The notes under the pieces: model-generated
What the model was told of the DNA's origin: nothing
Database searches by the model: none
What the model saw: only the letters and a program-made list of their open reading frames with translations
Translations under genes and position numbers: made by a program
Part shown: piece by piece, positions 24,237 through 32,528 of the stretch
How positions within the stretch are numbered: the stretch's first letter is position 1
Layout: every line of letters starts with the position of its first letter
Assembly (NCBI RefSeq): GCF_000473085.1
Contig: NZ_AXBA01000041.1
Coordinates: 1-42,826, forward strand
DNA: 42,826 bases
Reading direction: 5' to 3'
DNA from: Azorhizobium doebereinerae UFLA1-100
GTDB taxonomy: Bacteria > Pseudomonadota > Alphaproteobacteria > Rhizobiales > Xanthobacteraceae

Positions 24237-24566
24237 CTACTTGCCGCCGTCGTTATTGCTGTCGCCGCAGGTGTAGCCGATGAAGCACTGCGGATTGTCG
24301 GTGGTCGGGACCCAGGCGGGACTGGCCACCTGCTGGTAGGCGCAGAAGGTCTGGTCGCGCACATAGCGCTGGTAGACGCGCGGATTGTCGCCCAGCACCA
24401 GCGATCCCTGGCTCTTCACCAGCGCCGCCAGCGCGCCGCAGGTCTGGGGCGTGGCCGGCGGGTCGATGGGCGGCAGGGTCAGATTGGCCTGCCCATGGGC
24501 GGCGGGCGAGGGCAGGGCGGCGGCGAATGCGCTCGCGATCAGGGCCGACAGCAGCACCGCTCTCAT
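24237..24566 (-). CDS. Small secreted cysteine-containing protein, unknown
   Basis: A 109-residue protein with a Sec signal peptide (VLLSALIASAFAAALPSPAA, cleavage near HGQA) and a mature part of about 84 residues holding four cysteines (QTCGAL, TFCAYQ, QCFIGYTC), enough for two disulfides in the periplasm. The C-terminus is acidic/polar (GDSNNDGGK). Unknown family. Its stop is 104 bp from the lipoprotein start, same strand. Confidence 0.65.
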   Translation of the reverse strand: MRAVLLSALIASAFAAALPSPAAHGQANLTLPPIDPPATPQTCGALAALVKSQGSLVLGDNPRVYQRYVRDQTFCAYQQVASPAWVPTTDNPQCFIGYTCGDSNNDGGK

Positions 24567-24809
24567 CCAGGCATCCTCATTCCGGGGCGATGCCTACGGC
24601 TGTACCGCAATCGCTCGCCTCCTGCCAAGCACGGCGGCCCGGCCGTCCCCCGGCATGTTCGCGGCCGACCCTGACAGGAGCAAGACATCCCGGTCCCCGC
24701 GCTGGGTGTCGGCGGGGCAGGAGAGCGGCGGCGATCCCGGCCCCGCGCCCCCCGGTCCGCGTTCCAAAAAGGGTACCGCCGGCGTGGCGGTTTCGCTAGG
24801 TTCGCCGCC
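24567..24809. other. Divergent promoter region, no gene seen
   Basis: 243 bp between the small secreted protein gene and the MBL hydrolase gene. No convincing reading frame or hairpin with T tract. Confidence 0.4.
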
Positions 24810-25721
24810 ATGAGCGACGACATTCCCTTCGACCGGAAGTTCCCCGTCCCGTCCGGGCGGCTCGATCAGGTCACGCCCCTGGTGCGGCGGATCGTGGCGC
24901 CGAACGCCTCCCCCTTCACCTTCACCGGCACCTGCACCTACATCGTGGGGCGCGGGCAGGTGGCGATCATCGATCCGGGGCCGGACGACCCGGCCCATGT
25001 GGCGGCGGTGCTCGACGCGGTGCGCGGCGAGAGCGTGAGCCACATCGTCGTCACCCACACCCACCGCGACCACTCCCCGGCCAGCGTGGCGGTGAAGGCG
25101 GCCACCGGGGCGCTCACGGTGGGGGAGGGGCCGCACCGGCCGGCCCGCCCGCTGCACATCGGCGAGATCAACGCGCTGGATGCCTCCGGCGACATGGACT
25201 TCGTGCCCGACATCGTCCTTGCGGAGGGCGACGCGATCACCGGCCCCGGCTGGACGCTCAGTGCCATCGCCACGCCGGGCCACACGGCGAACCATTTCGC
25301 CTTCGCCTTGCCGGAGGACGACCTGCTGTTCTCGGGCGACCATGTGATGGCCTGGGCCACCACCATCGTCGCCCCGCCGGACGGCGCCATGGGCGACTAT
25401 GTGCGCTCGCTGAAGAAGCTGGCCGCCCGCTCCGAGCCGATCTACCTGCCCGGCCACGGCGGGCCGGTGCGCGACGCGCCGTCCTTCGTGCGCGACTATC
25501 TCGACCACCGCACCGCGCGCGAGGCCGCCATCCTGCGCGGGCTGGAGCGCAACACCACCATCCCGGACCTGGTGCGCGGCATCTATATCGGCCTCGATCC
25601 GCGCCTCGTGGGTGCCGCCTCGCTCACCGTCCTCGCCCATCTGGAGGACATGGTGGAGAAGCGCCTGGTGGTCACCGAGGGGCCGCCCGCCATCGACGGC
25701 GTATACACCCTCGTGCGCTGA
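24810..25721 (+). CDS. MBL-fold hydrolase, LACTB2-like
   Basis: A 303-residue metallo-beta-lactamase-fold hydrolase. Metal ligands are VVTHTHRDHSPA (HxHxDH near 83-88), the histidine of TPGHTANH, the aspartate of LLFSGDHVM and the histidine of YLPGHGGPV. The C-terminal 70 residues (AREAAILRGLERNTTIPDLV, MVEKRLVV) form the winged-helix-like cap of LACTB2 proteins. Related enzymes include an endoribonuclease (LACTB2) and hydrolases of thioesters, so the substrate is open. The stop codon is three bases before the ATG of the YedK gene, so the two are an operon. Confidence 0.88.
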   Translation: MSDDIPFDRKFPVPSGRLDQVTPLVRRIVAPNASPFTFTGTCTYIVGRGQVAIIDPGPDDPAHVAAVLDAVRGESVSHIVVTHTHRDHSPASVAVKAATGALTVGEGPHRPARPLHIGEINALDASGDMDFVPDIVLAEGDAITGPGWTLSAIATPGHTANHFAFALPEDDLLFSGDHVMAWATTIVAPPDGAMGDYVRSLKKLAARSEPIYLPGHGGPVRDAPSFVRDYLDHRTAREAAILRGLERNTTIPDLVRGIYIGLDPRLVGAASLTVLAHLEDMVEKRLVVTEGPPAIDGVYTLVR

Positions 25722-25724
25722 GCC

Positions 25725-26435
25725 ATGTGCGGCCGCTTCGCCCAGTCCCAGGCTCCCTCCGCCTATGGGGCGTTCTATAGCCTTCACCCGCAGGTGGGGA
25801 TGCCGAACGCGCCGGCGCGCTTCAACGTGGCGCCGACGCAGGACGCTTTGGTCATCCGCTTCAACCCGCAGAGCCTCAAGGCGGAGCTCTCGCTGCTGCG
25901 CTGGGGCCTCGTGCCCTCCTGGGCCAAGGACACGTCGCGCGCGGCCTCGCTGATCAACGCCCGCTCAGAGGGCATCGCCGACAAGCCCTCGTTCAAGGCC
26001 GCCTGGGAGAAGCCGCGCCGCTGCGTGGTGCCGGCCGACGCCTTCTATGAATGGCGGCGTGCCGACGGCGGCCGGCAGCCCTTTGCCATCGCCTTGAAGA
26101 GCGGCGCGCCCATGGGGTTCGCCGGCTTGTGGGAGGGCTGGAAGGATCCGGCCTCGGGCGAATGGCTGCGGACCTTCACCATCCTCACCTGCGCCGCCAA
26201 CCCCCTGCTGGCGCCGCTGCACGACCGCATGCCGGTGATTCTCGATGGCGCGGACATGGAGCGCTGGCTGACCGCCCGGGACCCGCGCGACCTGCTGCGC
26301 GCCTATCCGGCAGAGCAGATGGCGCTCTGGCCGGTCTCCACCCGCGTCAATGCGGTACGCAACGAGGGCGCCGACCTGCTGGCGCCGCAGGCCGTCGCCG
26401 AACCGCCGCCGGAGGCGCAGGCGAGCCTGCTGTAG
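25725..26435 (+). CDS. yedK: SOS response-associated peptidase, YedK/HMCES (SRAP)
   Basis: A 236-residue SRAP-domain protein that forms a stable thiazolidine crosslink between its N-terminal cysteine and abasic sites in single-stranded DNA, shielding them from cleavage. All key residues are there: C2 (MCGRF, exposed after Met removal), N34 (RFNVAPTQ), E109 (AFYEW) and H166 (LHDRMPVIL). Also conserved are RWGLVPSWAKD and LINARSEGI. It follows the MBL hydrolase with a three-base gap. No LexA-type box is evident upstream, so SOS control is not shown here. Confidence 0.94.
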   Translation: MCGRFAQSQAPSAYGAFYSLHPQVGMPNAPARFNVAPTQDALVIRFNPQSLKAELSLLRWGLVPSWAKDTSRAASLINARSEGIADKPSFKAAWEKPRRCVVPADAFYEWRRADGGRQPFAIALKSGAPMGFAGLWEGWKDPASGEWLRTFTILTCAANPLLAPLHDRMPVILDGADMERWLTARDPRDLLRAYPAEQMALWPVSTRVNAVRNEGADLLAPQAVAEPPPEAQASLL

Positions 26436-26443
26436 CGCCCGCG

Positions 26444-26467
26444 CCGACCGGCCCGCGAGCCGGTCGG
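26444..26467. terminator. Perfect GC hairpin between convergent genes
   Basis: CCGACCGGC (26444-26452) pairs perfectly with GCCGGTCGG (26459-26467) around a six-base loop, eight bases after the yedK stop and in the 68-bp gap to a convergent gene. No T tract follows, so a two-way barrier of the non-canonical type is likely. Confidence 0.5.
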
Positions 26468-26503
26468 GTGATGCGTGCTCGCTCTCGAACGCGAGGGGTG
26501 CCC

Positions 26504-27145
26504 TCAGCGCACCGGCTGGCCGGCCCTGGCGTTCATCTTGTCCATATAGGCCTTGGTGGCCTTTTTCAGCTCGGGCACGGCGGCGGCGGTGCAGGCGGGG
26601 GTCGGCTCCGGCCCGCAGGCCTTGGCCAGCAGCCGCTCGCAGGCGGGGGCGGGATCGTTGCCGCAGACCGTCTCGCGGACCGAATCGAACCGGCTCTCCG
26701 CATAGGGCTTGCGGCCCTTCTCCACGGCGCATTCGTCGCCCACCGTGTCGCCGTCCACATGCATGGACACGACCACGCGCGGCTTGCCCTTGGTGCCGGG
26801 CTCCGGCTTCTCCAGGGTGCGGATGAAGGCGACGCGCGAGGCCTTGGGCCGGCCGGGACCCGCCGGCACCACGACGACGAACTGGTCCTTCTGATTGTCG
26901 GCCAGCCCCGGCGCGACCAGCGGCACGGTGATGTCGGTCCAGCTCTTGCCGTCGTCGGAGAAGGCGAAGGTGGACAGCGTCTCCGCCTTGGGGTCGATGT
27001 AGAAGCCCGGCTCGATGGCGCACTTCAGGGCGCGGTCGGCCATGTCGGCGAGCAGGGGGCCGGCCTGCGCCGCGGTGGCGATGAGGCCGGCGCAGAGGGC
27101 GGTCGCGGCAAGGCCGGCACGCAGCGGGCGAGGGAACACACGCAC
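26504..27145 (-). CDS. Secreted protein of unknown function
   Basis: A 213-residue protein with a clear signal peptide (LRAGLAATALCAGLIATAAQA-G). The mature part has a beta-rich N-terminal half (STFAFSDDGKSWTDITVPLV, DQFVVVVPAG, RVVVSMHVDGDTVGDECAVE) and a C-terminal half with clustered cysteines (VCGNDPAPACERLLAKACG, TPACTAA), six cysteines in all. No family recognised. Start is GTG at 27145, with AGGAG about ten bases upstream. A DUF1499 gene lies 44 bp upstream on the same strand, so the pair may be one transcript. Confidence 0.65.
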   Translation of the reverse strand: MRVFPRPLRAGLAATALCAGLIATAAQAGPLLADMADRALKCAIEPGFYIDPKAETLSTFAFSDDGKSWTDITVPLVAPGLADNQKDQFVVVVPAGPGRPKASRVAFIRTLEKPEPGTKGKPRVVVSMHVDGDTVGDECAVEKGRKPYAESRFDSVRETVCGNDPAPACERLLAKACGPEPTPACTAAAVPELKKATKAYMDKMNARAGQPVR

Positions 27146-27189
27146 GGGTTTGGTCTCCTGGCAGGATGGAGGCGGCGGGGGAGGTGCGC

Positions 27190-27969
27190 TCAGTGCTTGC
27201 GCCGCTCCGCCGTGAGGTCGGACATCAGGCTGGAAATGCGCATGGCATTCTCCCCGAGGTCGTGGATGCCATAGCGCGAGCTTGACCGCACGTCGACGCG
27301 CGAGCCCTTGGCGGTGGCGCGCACGCGGATCGCCACGTCATTGCGGAAACCCATGAGCGGGGTCGGCGCCACCGCCTCGATCTGGCCGTCGCGCAGGCCG
27401 CCGCGCGGCGGGACCGCGTCCAGGATGCGCCATTTGCGCTTCTGCACCAGCGCCAGCAGCGCGTTGAAGGCTTCGTCCGGGGTGGCGTCGAGGTCCATGG
27501 GCTTGATGCCGGGGTAAGCCTCGCGCTGGAGCGCGGCGGCGCTTTCCCCGGCATAGGTGACGGCGTTGGCGCTGCGCGGCCGGGCGAGCCCCATGGCGCG
27601 GAAATGCGGCGGGTCGCCGGCGTCCGTGGTGATGTCGGTGAGCGGCGGCAGCATGGCGCCGCGCGCCAGCACCGCCGCCGGCCCGGCCACCACGCCGAGC
27701 GCGATGGCGAGCGCGCCGATGGCGCGGCCCATGCCCCGCCAGCCGCTCTCCCACACGCTCACGCAGGCGCAGACCGCCAGCACCGCGCCGACGAAGGCGA
27801 TGGCGAGGCCCGCGCCCAGGGTCGCGAGCGCGGGGCGGAAATCCAGCACGCCCATGCGGTAGAGCGCGGCGGCCAGCACGATGACCGGCACCGAGAACAG
27901 CGCCAACCGGAAGCTCCAGCGCGCCAGCCGAGATTCCCGCTCCTCCACATAGAGCCGCCGCTTGATCAT
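27190..27969 (-). CDS. DUF1499-family membrane protein
   Basis: A 259-residue protein. Three transmembrane helices occupy about residues 19-40, 46-70 and 80-104, and a DUF1499 domain follows (about 115-255), recognisable from ANAVTYAGESAAALQREAYP, the MGFRNDVAIRVRATAKGSRV motif and the closing RSSSRYGIHDLGENAMRISS. DUF1499 proteins are widespread in Alphaproteobacteria and have no firm function. The helices place the domain in the periplasm or at the membrane face. ATG start at 27969. Confidence 0.85.
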   Translation of the reverse strand: MIKRRLYVEERESRLARWSFRLALFSVPVIVLAAALYRMGVLDFRPALATLGAGLAIAFVGAVLAVCACVSVWESGWRGMGRAIGALAIALGVVAGPAAVLARGAMLPPLTDITTDAGDPPHFRAMGLARPRSANAVTYAGESAAALQREAYPGIKPMDLDATPDEAFNALLALVQKRKWRILDAVPPRGGLRDGQIEAVAPTPLMGFRNDVAIRVRATAKGSRVDVRSSSRYGIHDLGENAMRISSLMSDLTAERRKH

Positions 27970-28078
27970 GCCGGACCCTGCCTGCCGGGCGCGCGCCAGG
28001 GCGCCGCCGCGTCTTCAATCCGGCCATGATTAGAGCAGACCGGGGCTTTGAAAAAGGCCATCGCCGTCGCCCGCCCGC

Positions 28079-28795
28079 TCAGGCGGTGACGAGCGGCATG
28101 CCGAGCTGGCGCGGCAGGTCGTCGATGCTGTCCACCACCAAGTCGGCGGCAGCGTAAAGATGCTCCACCGGCGCCGGGCCGGTGCGCACCAGGATGAAGC
28201 GCGCGCCGGCCCCGTGGGCGGCGGCGAGGTCGTGGGCGCTGTCGCCGACCACCGCCATGGCGTGCGGCGGGAGGTCGAGCGCCCGTGCCGCCGCCGCGAC
28301 CATGCCGGGCTCCGGCTTCGAGCCGAAGCCGGAATCATAGCCGTGGATCAGGTCGAGATAGGGCATGAGGCCCAGCGCCTCGGCCTGGAGGCGGGTGTTG
28401 GCCTCCGCATCGTTGGTCACGATGCCGAGCCGCAGGCCCTGGCCGTGGAAATGCGCCAGCACGTCGCGCGGGCGGCCGAGCGCGGTCAGCGAGCGCAGGC
28501 TGGCGCCGGAGAACAGCCGGTCGATCTCGGCGAAGAAGGCCGGATCGGCGGGACGGCCCAGGCACTCGGCCCACAGCGGGCCGTAATGGGCGGAGGAGCC
28601 GGCCACCAGCGGGGAGGAGGGCAGGAAACGCTCCTCCTCCGGCAGATATTCGCTCACGTCCTCCAGGCGGCGCAGGGCGTGGGCATCGGTGCCCGCCAGC
28701 GTGCGCATGGCCGCGCCGGCGGCGGGGCCCCAGGTGCGGTCGAAATGCACCAGCGTGCCGTCCTTGTCGAACAGGAGCGCCTTCAGGTCGTGCAT
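28079..28795 (-). CDS. HAD-superfamily phosphatase, phosphoglycolate phosphatase-like
   Basis: A 238-residue HAD hydrolase. Motif I is LLFDKDGTLVHF (nucleophile and acid D residues), the cap domain follows at about 20-80, motif II is LGIVTNDAEANT, motif III the lysine in GSKPEPGMV, and motif IV VVGDSAHDLAAA. This arrangement is typical of Gph-type enzymes (phosphoglycolate, pyrophosphate and similar substrates). The actual substrate is unknown. Start at 28795 preferred; ATG 28816 adds seven residues. Divergent to the extensin-like gene with 75 bp between. Confidence 0.88.
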   Translation of the reverse strand: MHDLKALLFDKDGTLVHFDRTWGPAAGAAMRTLAGTDAHALRRLEDVSEYLPEEERFLPSSPLVAGSSAHYGPLWAECLGRPADPAFFAEIDRLFSGASLRSLTALGRPRDVLAHFHGQGLRLGIVTNDAEANTRLQAEALGLMPYLDLIHGYDSGFGSKPEPGMVAAAARALDLPPHAMAVVGDSAHDLAAAHGAGARFILVRTGPAPVEHLYAAADLVVDSIDDLPRQLGMPLVTA

Positions 28796-28870
28796 GCGGG
28801 CAAGGGTCCGGGGCAAGTGGTAACGGGAGGGCGGTGACGCAGGGGTGTCCCTCCCTTAGTATCATGGGCG

Positions 28871-30067
28871 ATGATTGAACGACATTCCGCCGCCCCCCGC
28901 CTCGCCGCGCGCGCCGCCGCGATCCTCCTGCTCGGCACCTGCGGGCCGGCGCTCGCCGCCTCGGAGCCGGCGCAGCGATCCGCGCTCGTTTCCCCGTCCG
29001 CCCCTGCCGCGGCGCCCCGCGCGCGTGCCGTGCCGATGCCTCTGCCGCGTCCGGCGGAACTGGACGCGGAGGACGTCGAGCAGGCATCGGCCGAGGCGTC
29101 GGCGGACCCTCACGGCGAAGCCCCGGAGGGGCCGGCCGCGCCGGTGGTCGCGGCGCCGCTGCCGAAGACCCCTCCCTCCCTCTACACGCCCCGGCAGGCG
29201 GCCCTGGCGCCGCAGGCGGACCCGCCGGGACCGAGCCGCACCGTCATCCCGCCGCCGGCGGCGGTGGCGCCGGAGCATTCGGCCGCCGCCAACGAGGCGC
29301 CGCGCGGCAAGCTGCCCGCCGCCTGCGCGGCGCTGGTGCAGAGCCAGATCATCGTGGCCAGCCCGGCGCCGGCGATCGGCGCGCGGCCCGGCTGCTCGCT
29401 GCCGACCCCGGTCGAGCTCAGCGGCGTGCGCATGGACGACGGCACCACCGTCGCGCTCTCCCCGGCGGCCATCCTGCGCTGCGACGCCGTGGTGGCGGTG
29501 GCGCAATGGGTGCGCGAGGACCTGTCGCGCGCGGCGGCGGACCTGGGCAGCCGGCTGGACACCGTGAAGGTGGCCGCCTCCTACGACTGCCGGCCGCGCA
29601 ACCGGGTCGCCGGCGCCAAGATGAGCGACCACGGCCAGGGCATCGCCATGGACGTGGGCGGCGTGGTGCTGGAGGACAAGCGGGTGTTCCAGGTGAAGGA
29701 CAACGGCCTGCCCATGGCATTGCAGGCCTCCATGAAGGCGTCCTTCTGCTCGCGCTTCACCACCGTCCTCGGGCCGGGGTCGGACGGCTATCACGAGGAC
29801 CATGTCCACATCGACCTGGCCCAGCGCTACCTGAACATCCGCCTGTGCCGCTGGGAAATCCGCCCGACCACCATCGCGGTCGCCCGCGCGGCCTATGGCG
29901 TTCCGGCTCCCGCGCCGGCCGTGGCGGCGCCTTCCACCTCCGCGGCCGCGCCGCCGCAGGGGGTGGAAGCGGAGGCGGAGGACGAGGACGTGGTGCCTCT
30001 GCCGCTGCCGCGCCCGCCGGTCGCGGCGAACGCGCGCGGCGCCGGCAAGCCACGCTCCGGCGGCTAG
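28871..30067 (+). CDS. Extensin-like family secreted protein
   Basis: A 398-residue exported protein. A signal peptide (AARAAAILLLGTCGPALAA) is followed by a long low-complexity Pro/Ala stretch (about 30-145), then the extensin-like C-terminal domain (about 148-345). That domain has the signature CRPRNRVAGAKMSDHGQGIA, MDVGGVVL and GYHEDHVHIDLAQR; its His/Asp residues resemble the zinc site of VanY/LAS peptidases, so a peptidoglycan-related role is plausible. A second proline-rich tail (PLPLPRPPVAANARG) ends it. Paired cysteines (YDC, FCSRF, RLCRW) suggest disulfides. It converges on an L,D-transpeptidase gene, also an envelope gene. Confidence 0.85.
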   Translation: MIERHSAAPRLAARAAAILLLGTCGPALAASEPAQRSALVSPSAPAAAPRARAVPMPLPRPAELDAEDVEQASAEASADPHGEAPEGPAAPVVAAPLPKTPPSLYTPRQAALAPQADPPGPSRTVIPPPAAVAPEHSAAANEAPRGKLPAACAALVQSQIIVASPAPAIGARPGCSLPTPVELSGVRMDDGTTVALSPAAILRCDAVVAVAQWVREDLSRAAADLGSRLDTVKVAASYDCRPRNRVAGAKMSDHGQGIAMDVGGVVLEDKRVFQVKDNGLPMALQASMKASFCSRFTTVLGPGSDGYHEDHVHIDLAQRYLNIRLCRWEIRPTTIAVARAAYGVPAPAPAVAAPSTSAAAPPQGVEAEAEDEDVVPLPLPRPPVAANARGAGKPRSGG

Positions 30068-30075
30068 GACGCGAT

Positions 30076-30102
30076 CCGATCAGATTGACTCAATCTGATC
30101 GG
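30076..30102. repeat. 27-bp perfect palindrome
   Basis: CCGATCAGATTGA (30076-30088) and TCAATCTGATCGG (30090-30102) are perfect complements around a single C, with GCGAT / ATCGC just outside extending the symmetry imperfectly. It lies nine bases after the extensin-like stop. It is either a hairpin ending that transcript or one copy of a dispersed repeat; I recall similar words in other Rhizobiales but cannot check. Only one copy is in this window. Confidence 0.75.
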
Positions 30103-30180
30103 TGAATCGCCCTCAAACACTTTGATAGGAACGGCGTTCGCCGGCCGAGGGCCGTGCGGGGCACGCCTCATTGCAGGACG

Positions 30181-30210
30181 AAAAAAGGCGCGGCCGAAGC
30201 CGCGCCTTTT
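30181..30210 (-). terminator. Bidirectional Rho-independent terminator
   Basis: AAAAAA (30181-30186), GGCGCGGC (30187-30194), loop CGAA, GCCGCGCC (30199-30206), TTTT (30207-30210). On the minus strand the hairpin is followed by six T, 26 bp after the L,D-transpeptidase stop; on the plus strand it can serve the extensin-like gene. Confidence 0.93.
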
Positions 30211-30236
30211 GTCTGTCCGCAGGGGCTCGAAGCTGC

Positions 30237-30839
30237 TCAGAGCACCACGACGTTGGCGCCCACCGGCACGCGGTTGAACAGATCGATGGCGTCCTCGTTC
30301 AGCATGCGGATGCAGCCGGAGGAGATGGCCTGGCCCAGCAGCTCGGGCTGGTTGGTGCCGTGGATGCGGAACAGCGTGTCCTTGCTGCCCTGGTAGAGGT
30401 ACAGCGCGCGGGCGCCCATGGGGTTGTGCGGGCCGGGGCCGACATAGGCCGGCAGGCCGGCGATGCGCTGGTGGATTTCCGGGGTGGGCGTCCAGCTCGG
30501 CCATTCCGCCTTGCGGCCGACCTTCGCCTCGCCGCGGAACGCCAAGCTCTCCTCGCCCACGGTCACGCCGTAGCGGATCGCGGTGCCGTCGCCCTGCACG
30601 TAATAGAGCAGCTTCTTGTCGGTATCGACGACGATGGTCCCCGGCTTCTCCTTGCCGGTATAGGTCACGATCTGCCGGGCGAATTCGCCTTCCGGCTTGA
30701 CCTTAGGGTAAGGAGCATTCGCCAACAGCTGCTTATCGCGGGGCTTCAGCGCAGCCTCGGGAGTGGGAGCGTAGGTCGTAGTCTGGCATCCCGCTAGTAG
30801 AACACCCGTCAGAACAGCCGCAATTGCCCGCGCCCGCAT
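30237..30839 (-). CDS. L,D-transpeptidase (YkuD) lipoprotein
   Basis: A 200-residue envelope enzyme. ATG at 30839 begins a lipoprotein signal (AIAAVLTGVLLAGCQTT) with the lipidated Cys at 18. The YkuD domain (about 68-200) starts GTIVVDTDKKLLYYVQGDGT and holds the catalytic HGTNQPELLGQAISSGCIRM (His and nucleophile Cys in the S-S-G-C-I-R-M motif). It makes 3-3 peptidoglycan crosslinks or attaches proteins to the wall; the two cannot be told apart here. The frame runs open far upstream to 32408, but that is antisense of corA. An ATCTCGA-A-TCGAGAT palindrome lies 26 bp before the start codon. Confidence 0.93.
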   Translation of the reverse strand: MRARAIAAVLTGVLLAGCQTTTYAPTPEAALKPRDKQLLANAPYPKVKPEGEFARQIVTYTGKEKPGTIVVDTDKKLLYYVQGDGTAIRYGVTVGEESLAFRGEAKVGRKAEWPSWTPTPEIHQRIAGLPAYVGPGPHNPMGARALYLYQGSKDTLFRIHGTNQPELLGQAISSGCIRMLNEDAIDLFNRVPVGANVVVL

Positions 30840-31157
30840 GGCCGCCTCTTTGATTTCCAGGAAAATCTCGAATCGAGATGCTGGGAATGGATTAACCCAT
30901 GCTTCAGGTGCCTTGAAGGGGCCACTTTGTGCTGCCGCGCACTGGCTGAATCCCTGTTGCAAAAATGCCTCAGGATCTGACCTATCGGCATTCATTAACT
31001 CGTCATTGCAAGCTTGGGGCGATCCTATCGGCATAAGACCTTGGACAGGACGCATCGTCTGCAAAGTTTCGACGCAGTTGGCCACCATCTCTCGATGGGT
31101 GTTGAGGAAAATCCGGCGCGGCTTCAGGCGGCGGCGGTCTGTGAAGGGAGTAGAATC
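30840..31157. promoter_or_regulatory. Divergent promoter region with ATCTCGA palindrome
   Basis: 318 bp, visibly more AT-rich than the genes. A perfect palindrome ATCTCGA-A-TCGAGAT (30865-30879) lies just upstream of the L,D-transpeptidase and contains a GAATC (GANTC) methylation-type site at 30870-30874. The rest shows no supported gene. The frame 31014-31157 is in phase with the next small gene, but has no ribosome-binding site. Confidence 0.45.
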
Positions 31158-31364
31158 ATGTCCACCGATACGATCCAGGAGCAGCAAGCCCGCCTGGATG
31201 CCGAGCGTAAGCATTATGCCGGCCAGAGCGCCCAGTGGCGCGACATCGGGATCAACGCGGTTGCCGCGGCGGCCCCGTATTCCCCCGCCCGCGACGACAA
31301 GGCCAAGGCGGCCGAGGAACGCAAGGTGGTGACCCTGCGCGACATCGACTTCCTGGCGGCCTGA
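31158..31364 (+). CDS. Small hypothetical protein (68 residues)
   Basis: A short, soluble, charged protein: MSTDTIQEQQARLDAERKHY, then AGQSAQWRDIGINAVAAAAP, ending RKVVTLRDIDFLAA. No membrane segment or signal peptide. An AAGGGAG site eight bases before the ATG and high third-position GC support translation. No family recognised. It precedes corA by about 170 bp on the same strand. Confidence 0.65.
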   Translation: MSTDTIQEQQARLDAERKHYAGQSAQWRDIGINAVAAAAPYSPARDDKAKAAEERKVVTLRDIDFLAA

Positions 31365-31535
31365 GCGGCGCCTAAGGCTTTTCCGGCACGGCGCTCCAGA
31401 TCTGCCGCGCGGACCCGTCTGCCGCCCGCAGCTTGACGCGGGCTCGGTCGCGGGCGCAGGACGGGGCGAACCGGAATGTCCGCCCCGGCGGTTGCTCTCG
31501 CGAGCGCCTGCCTGCCTGACGGAGCCAAGCCCTCG

Positions 31536-32513
31536 ATGCTGGTTGCCTACTGCCCGCGCGCGGGCGTGCTCGAAGCCCATCCCGTCCCGCTGGACGGCGA
31601 GGTTCCGGCCGGAGCGGTCTGGCTCGACCTGAGTTTTCCCGGTCCCCAGGAGGACCACATCGTCGAGCGCGCCGTGGGGGTCGAGATCCCGACGCGCGAA
31701 GAGATGCAGGAAATCGAGGCGTCCTCCCGCCTGTATGTGGAGCACGGCGCCCGCTACATGACGCTTTCGGTGCTGTGCGGCAGCCAGACCGACGCGCCCG
31801 AGGTGATGCCGATCACCTTTATCCTCACCGACAAGGCGCTGGTGACGGTGCGCTACAGCGCGCCGCACGCCTTCGCCATGGTAGCCGACCGGCTGCGCCG
31901 CAACTGCCCGGCGGGGCTCACCGCCGAGACGGTGCTGACGGACCTGCTGGACATGGTCATCGACCGCATCGCCGACGTGCTGGAGCAGTGCGGCGCCGGG
32001 ATCGACCGCCTGTCGCGCCGCACGTTCGAGCCGGACACCAAGGGCGGTAACGCCAACCAGGTCTACCGCGCCATCCTCACCCAGCTCGGCCGCAAGGAGC
32101 GCCTGACCTCCTACGCCCGCGAGAGCCTGTCCTCGCTCACCCGCTTCCTCGCCTTCCTGGGTACCGACGCGGACGGCCACCCGCTGACCGCCGCCGGCCG
32201 GGATGCGCTGAAGAGCATGACGCGGGACGTCACCGGCCTGTCGGACTACGCGGCGTTCCTGGTCAACAAGCTGCAATTCCTGCTCGACGCCACCATCGGC
32301 ATGGTGAGCCTGGAGCAGAACAACATCATCAAGATCTTCGCGGTGCTCTCGGTGGTGCTGATGCCGCCGACGCTGATCGCCTCGATCTACGGCATGAACT
32401 TCCAGCACATGCCGGAACTGGCCGAGACCTACGGCTACCCCCTGGCGCTGTGCGCCATGGTGGTGTCCGGCATCCTGCCCTACGTCTTCTTCAAGTGGCG
32501 GCGCTGGCTCTGA
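31536..32513 (+). CDS. corA: CorA-family magnesium transporter
   Basis: A 325-residue divalent-cation channel (Mg2+, Co2+, Ni2+). The N-terminal cytoplasmic domain begins MLVAYCPRAGVLEAHPVPLD, aligning with the E. coli CorA start, with GAVWLDLSFPGPQED and PTREEMQEIEASSRLY. The long stalk helix leads to TM1 (about 268-288) with the ion-selective YGMNF loop right after it, then TM2 (about 302-320) and a basic KWRRWL end. The frame opens at 31476 with another ATG, adding 20 residues; the family alignment supports 31536, though the ribosome-binding site is weak for both. It converges on the SDR gene. Confidence 0.93.
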   Translation: MLVAYCPRAGVLEAHPVPLDGEVPAGAVWLDLSFPGPQEDHIVERAVGVEIPTREEMQEIEASSRLYVEHGARYMTLSVLCGSQTDAPEVMPITFILTDKALVTVRYSAPHAFAMVADRLRRNCPAGLTAETVLTDLLDMVIDRIADVLEQCGAGIDRLSRRTFEPDTKGGNANQVYRAILTQLGRKERLTSYARESLSSLTRFLAFLGTDADGHPLTAAGRDALKSMTRDVTGLSDYAAFLVNKLQFLLDATIGMVSLEQNNIIKIFAVLSVVLMPPTLIASIYGMNFQHMPELAETYGYPLALCAMVVSGILPYVFFKWRRWL

Positions 32514-32528
32514 TGCCGGTGCCGGCCC

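Noticed and set aside
30237-32408. 723-codon open frame on the minus strand covering corA antisense and the L,D-transpeptidase
   Set aside because: Only the last 200 codons match a protein family. The rest mirrors corA and intergenic DNA; long antisense frames are expected at this GC content.
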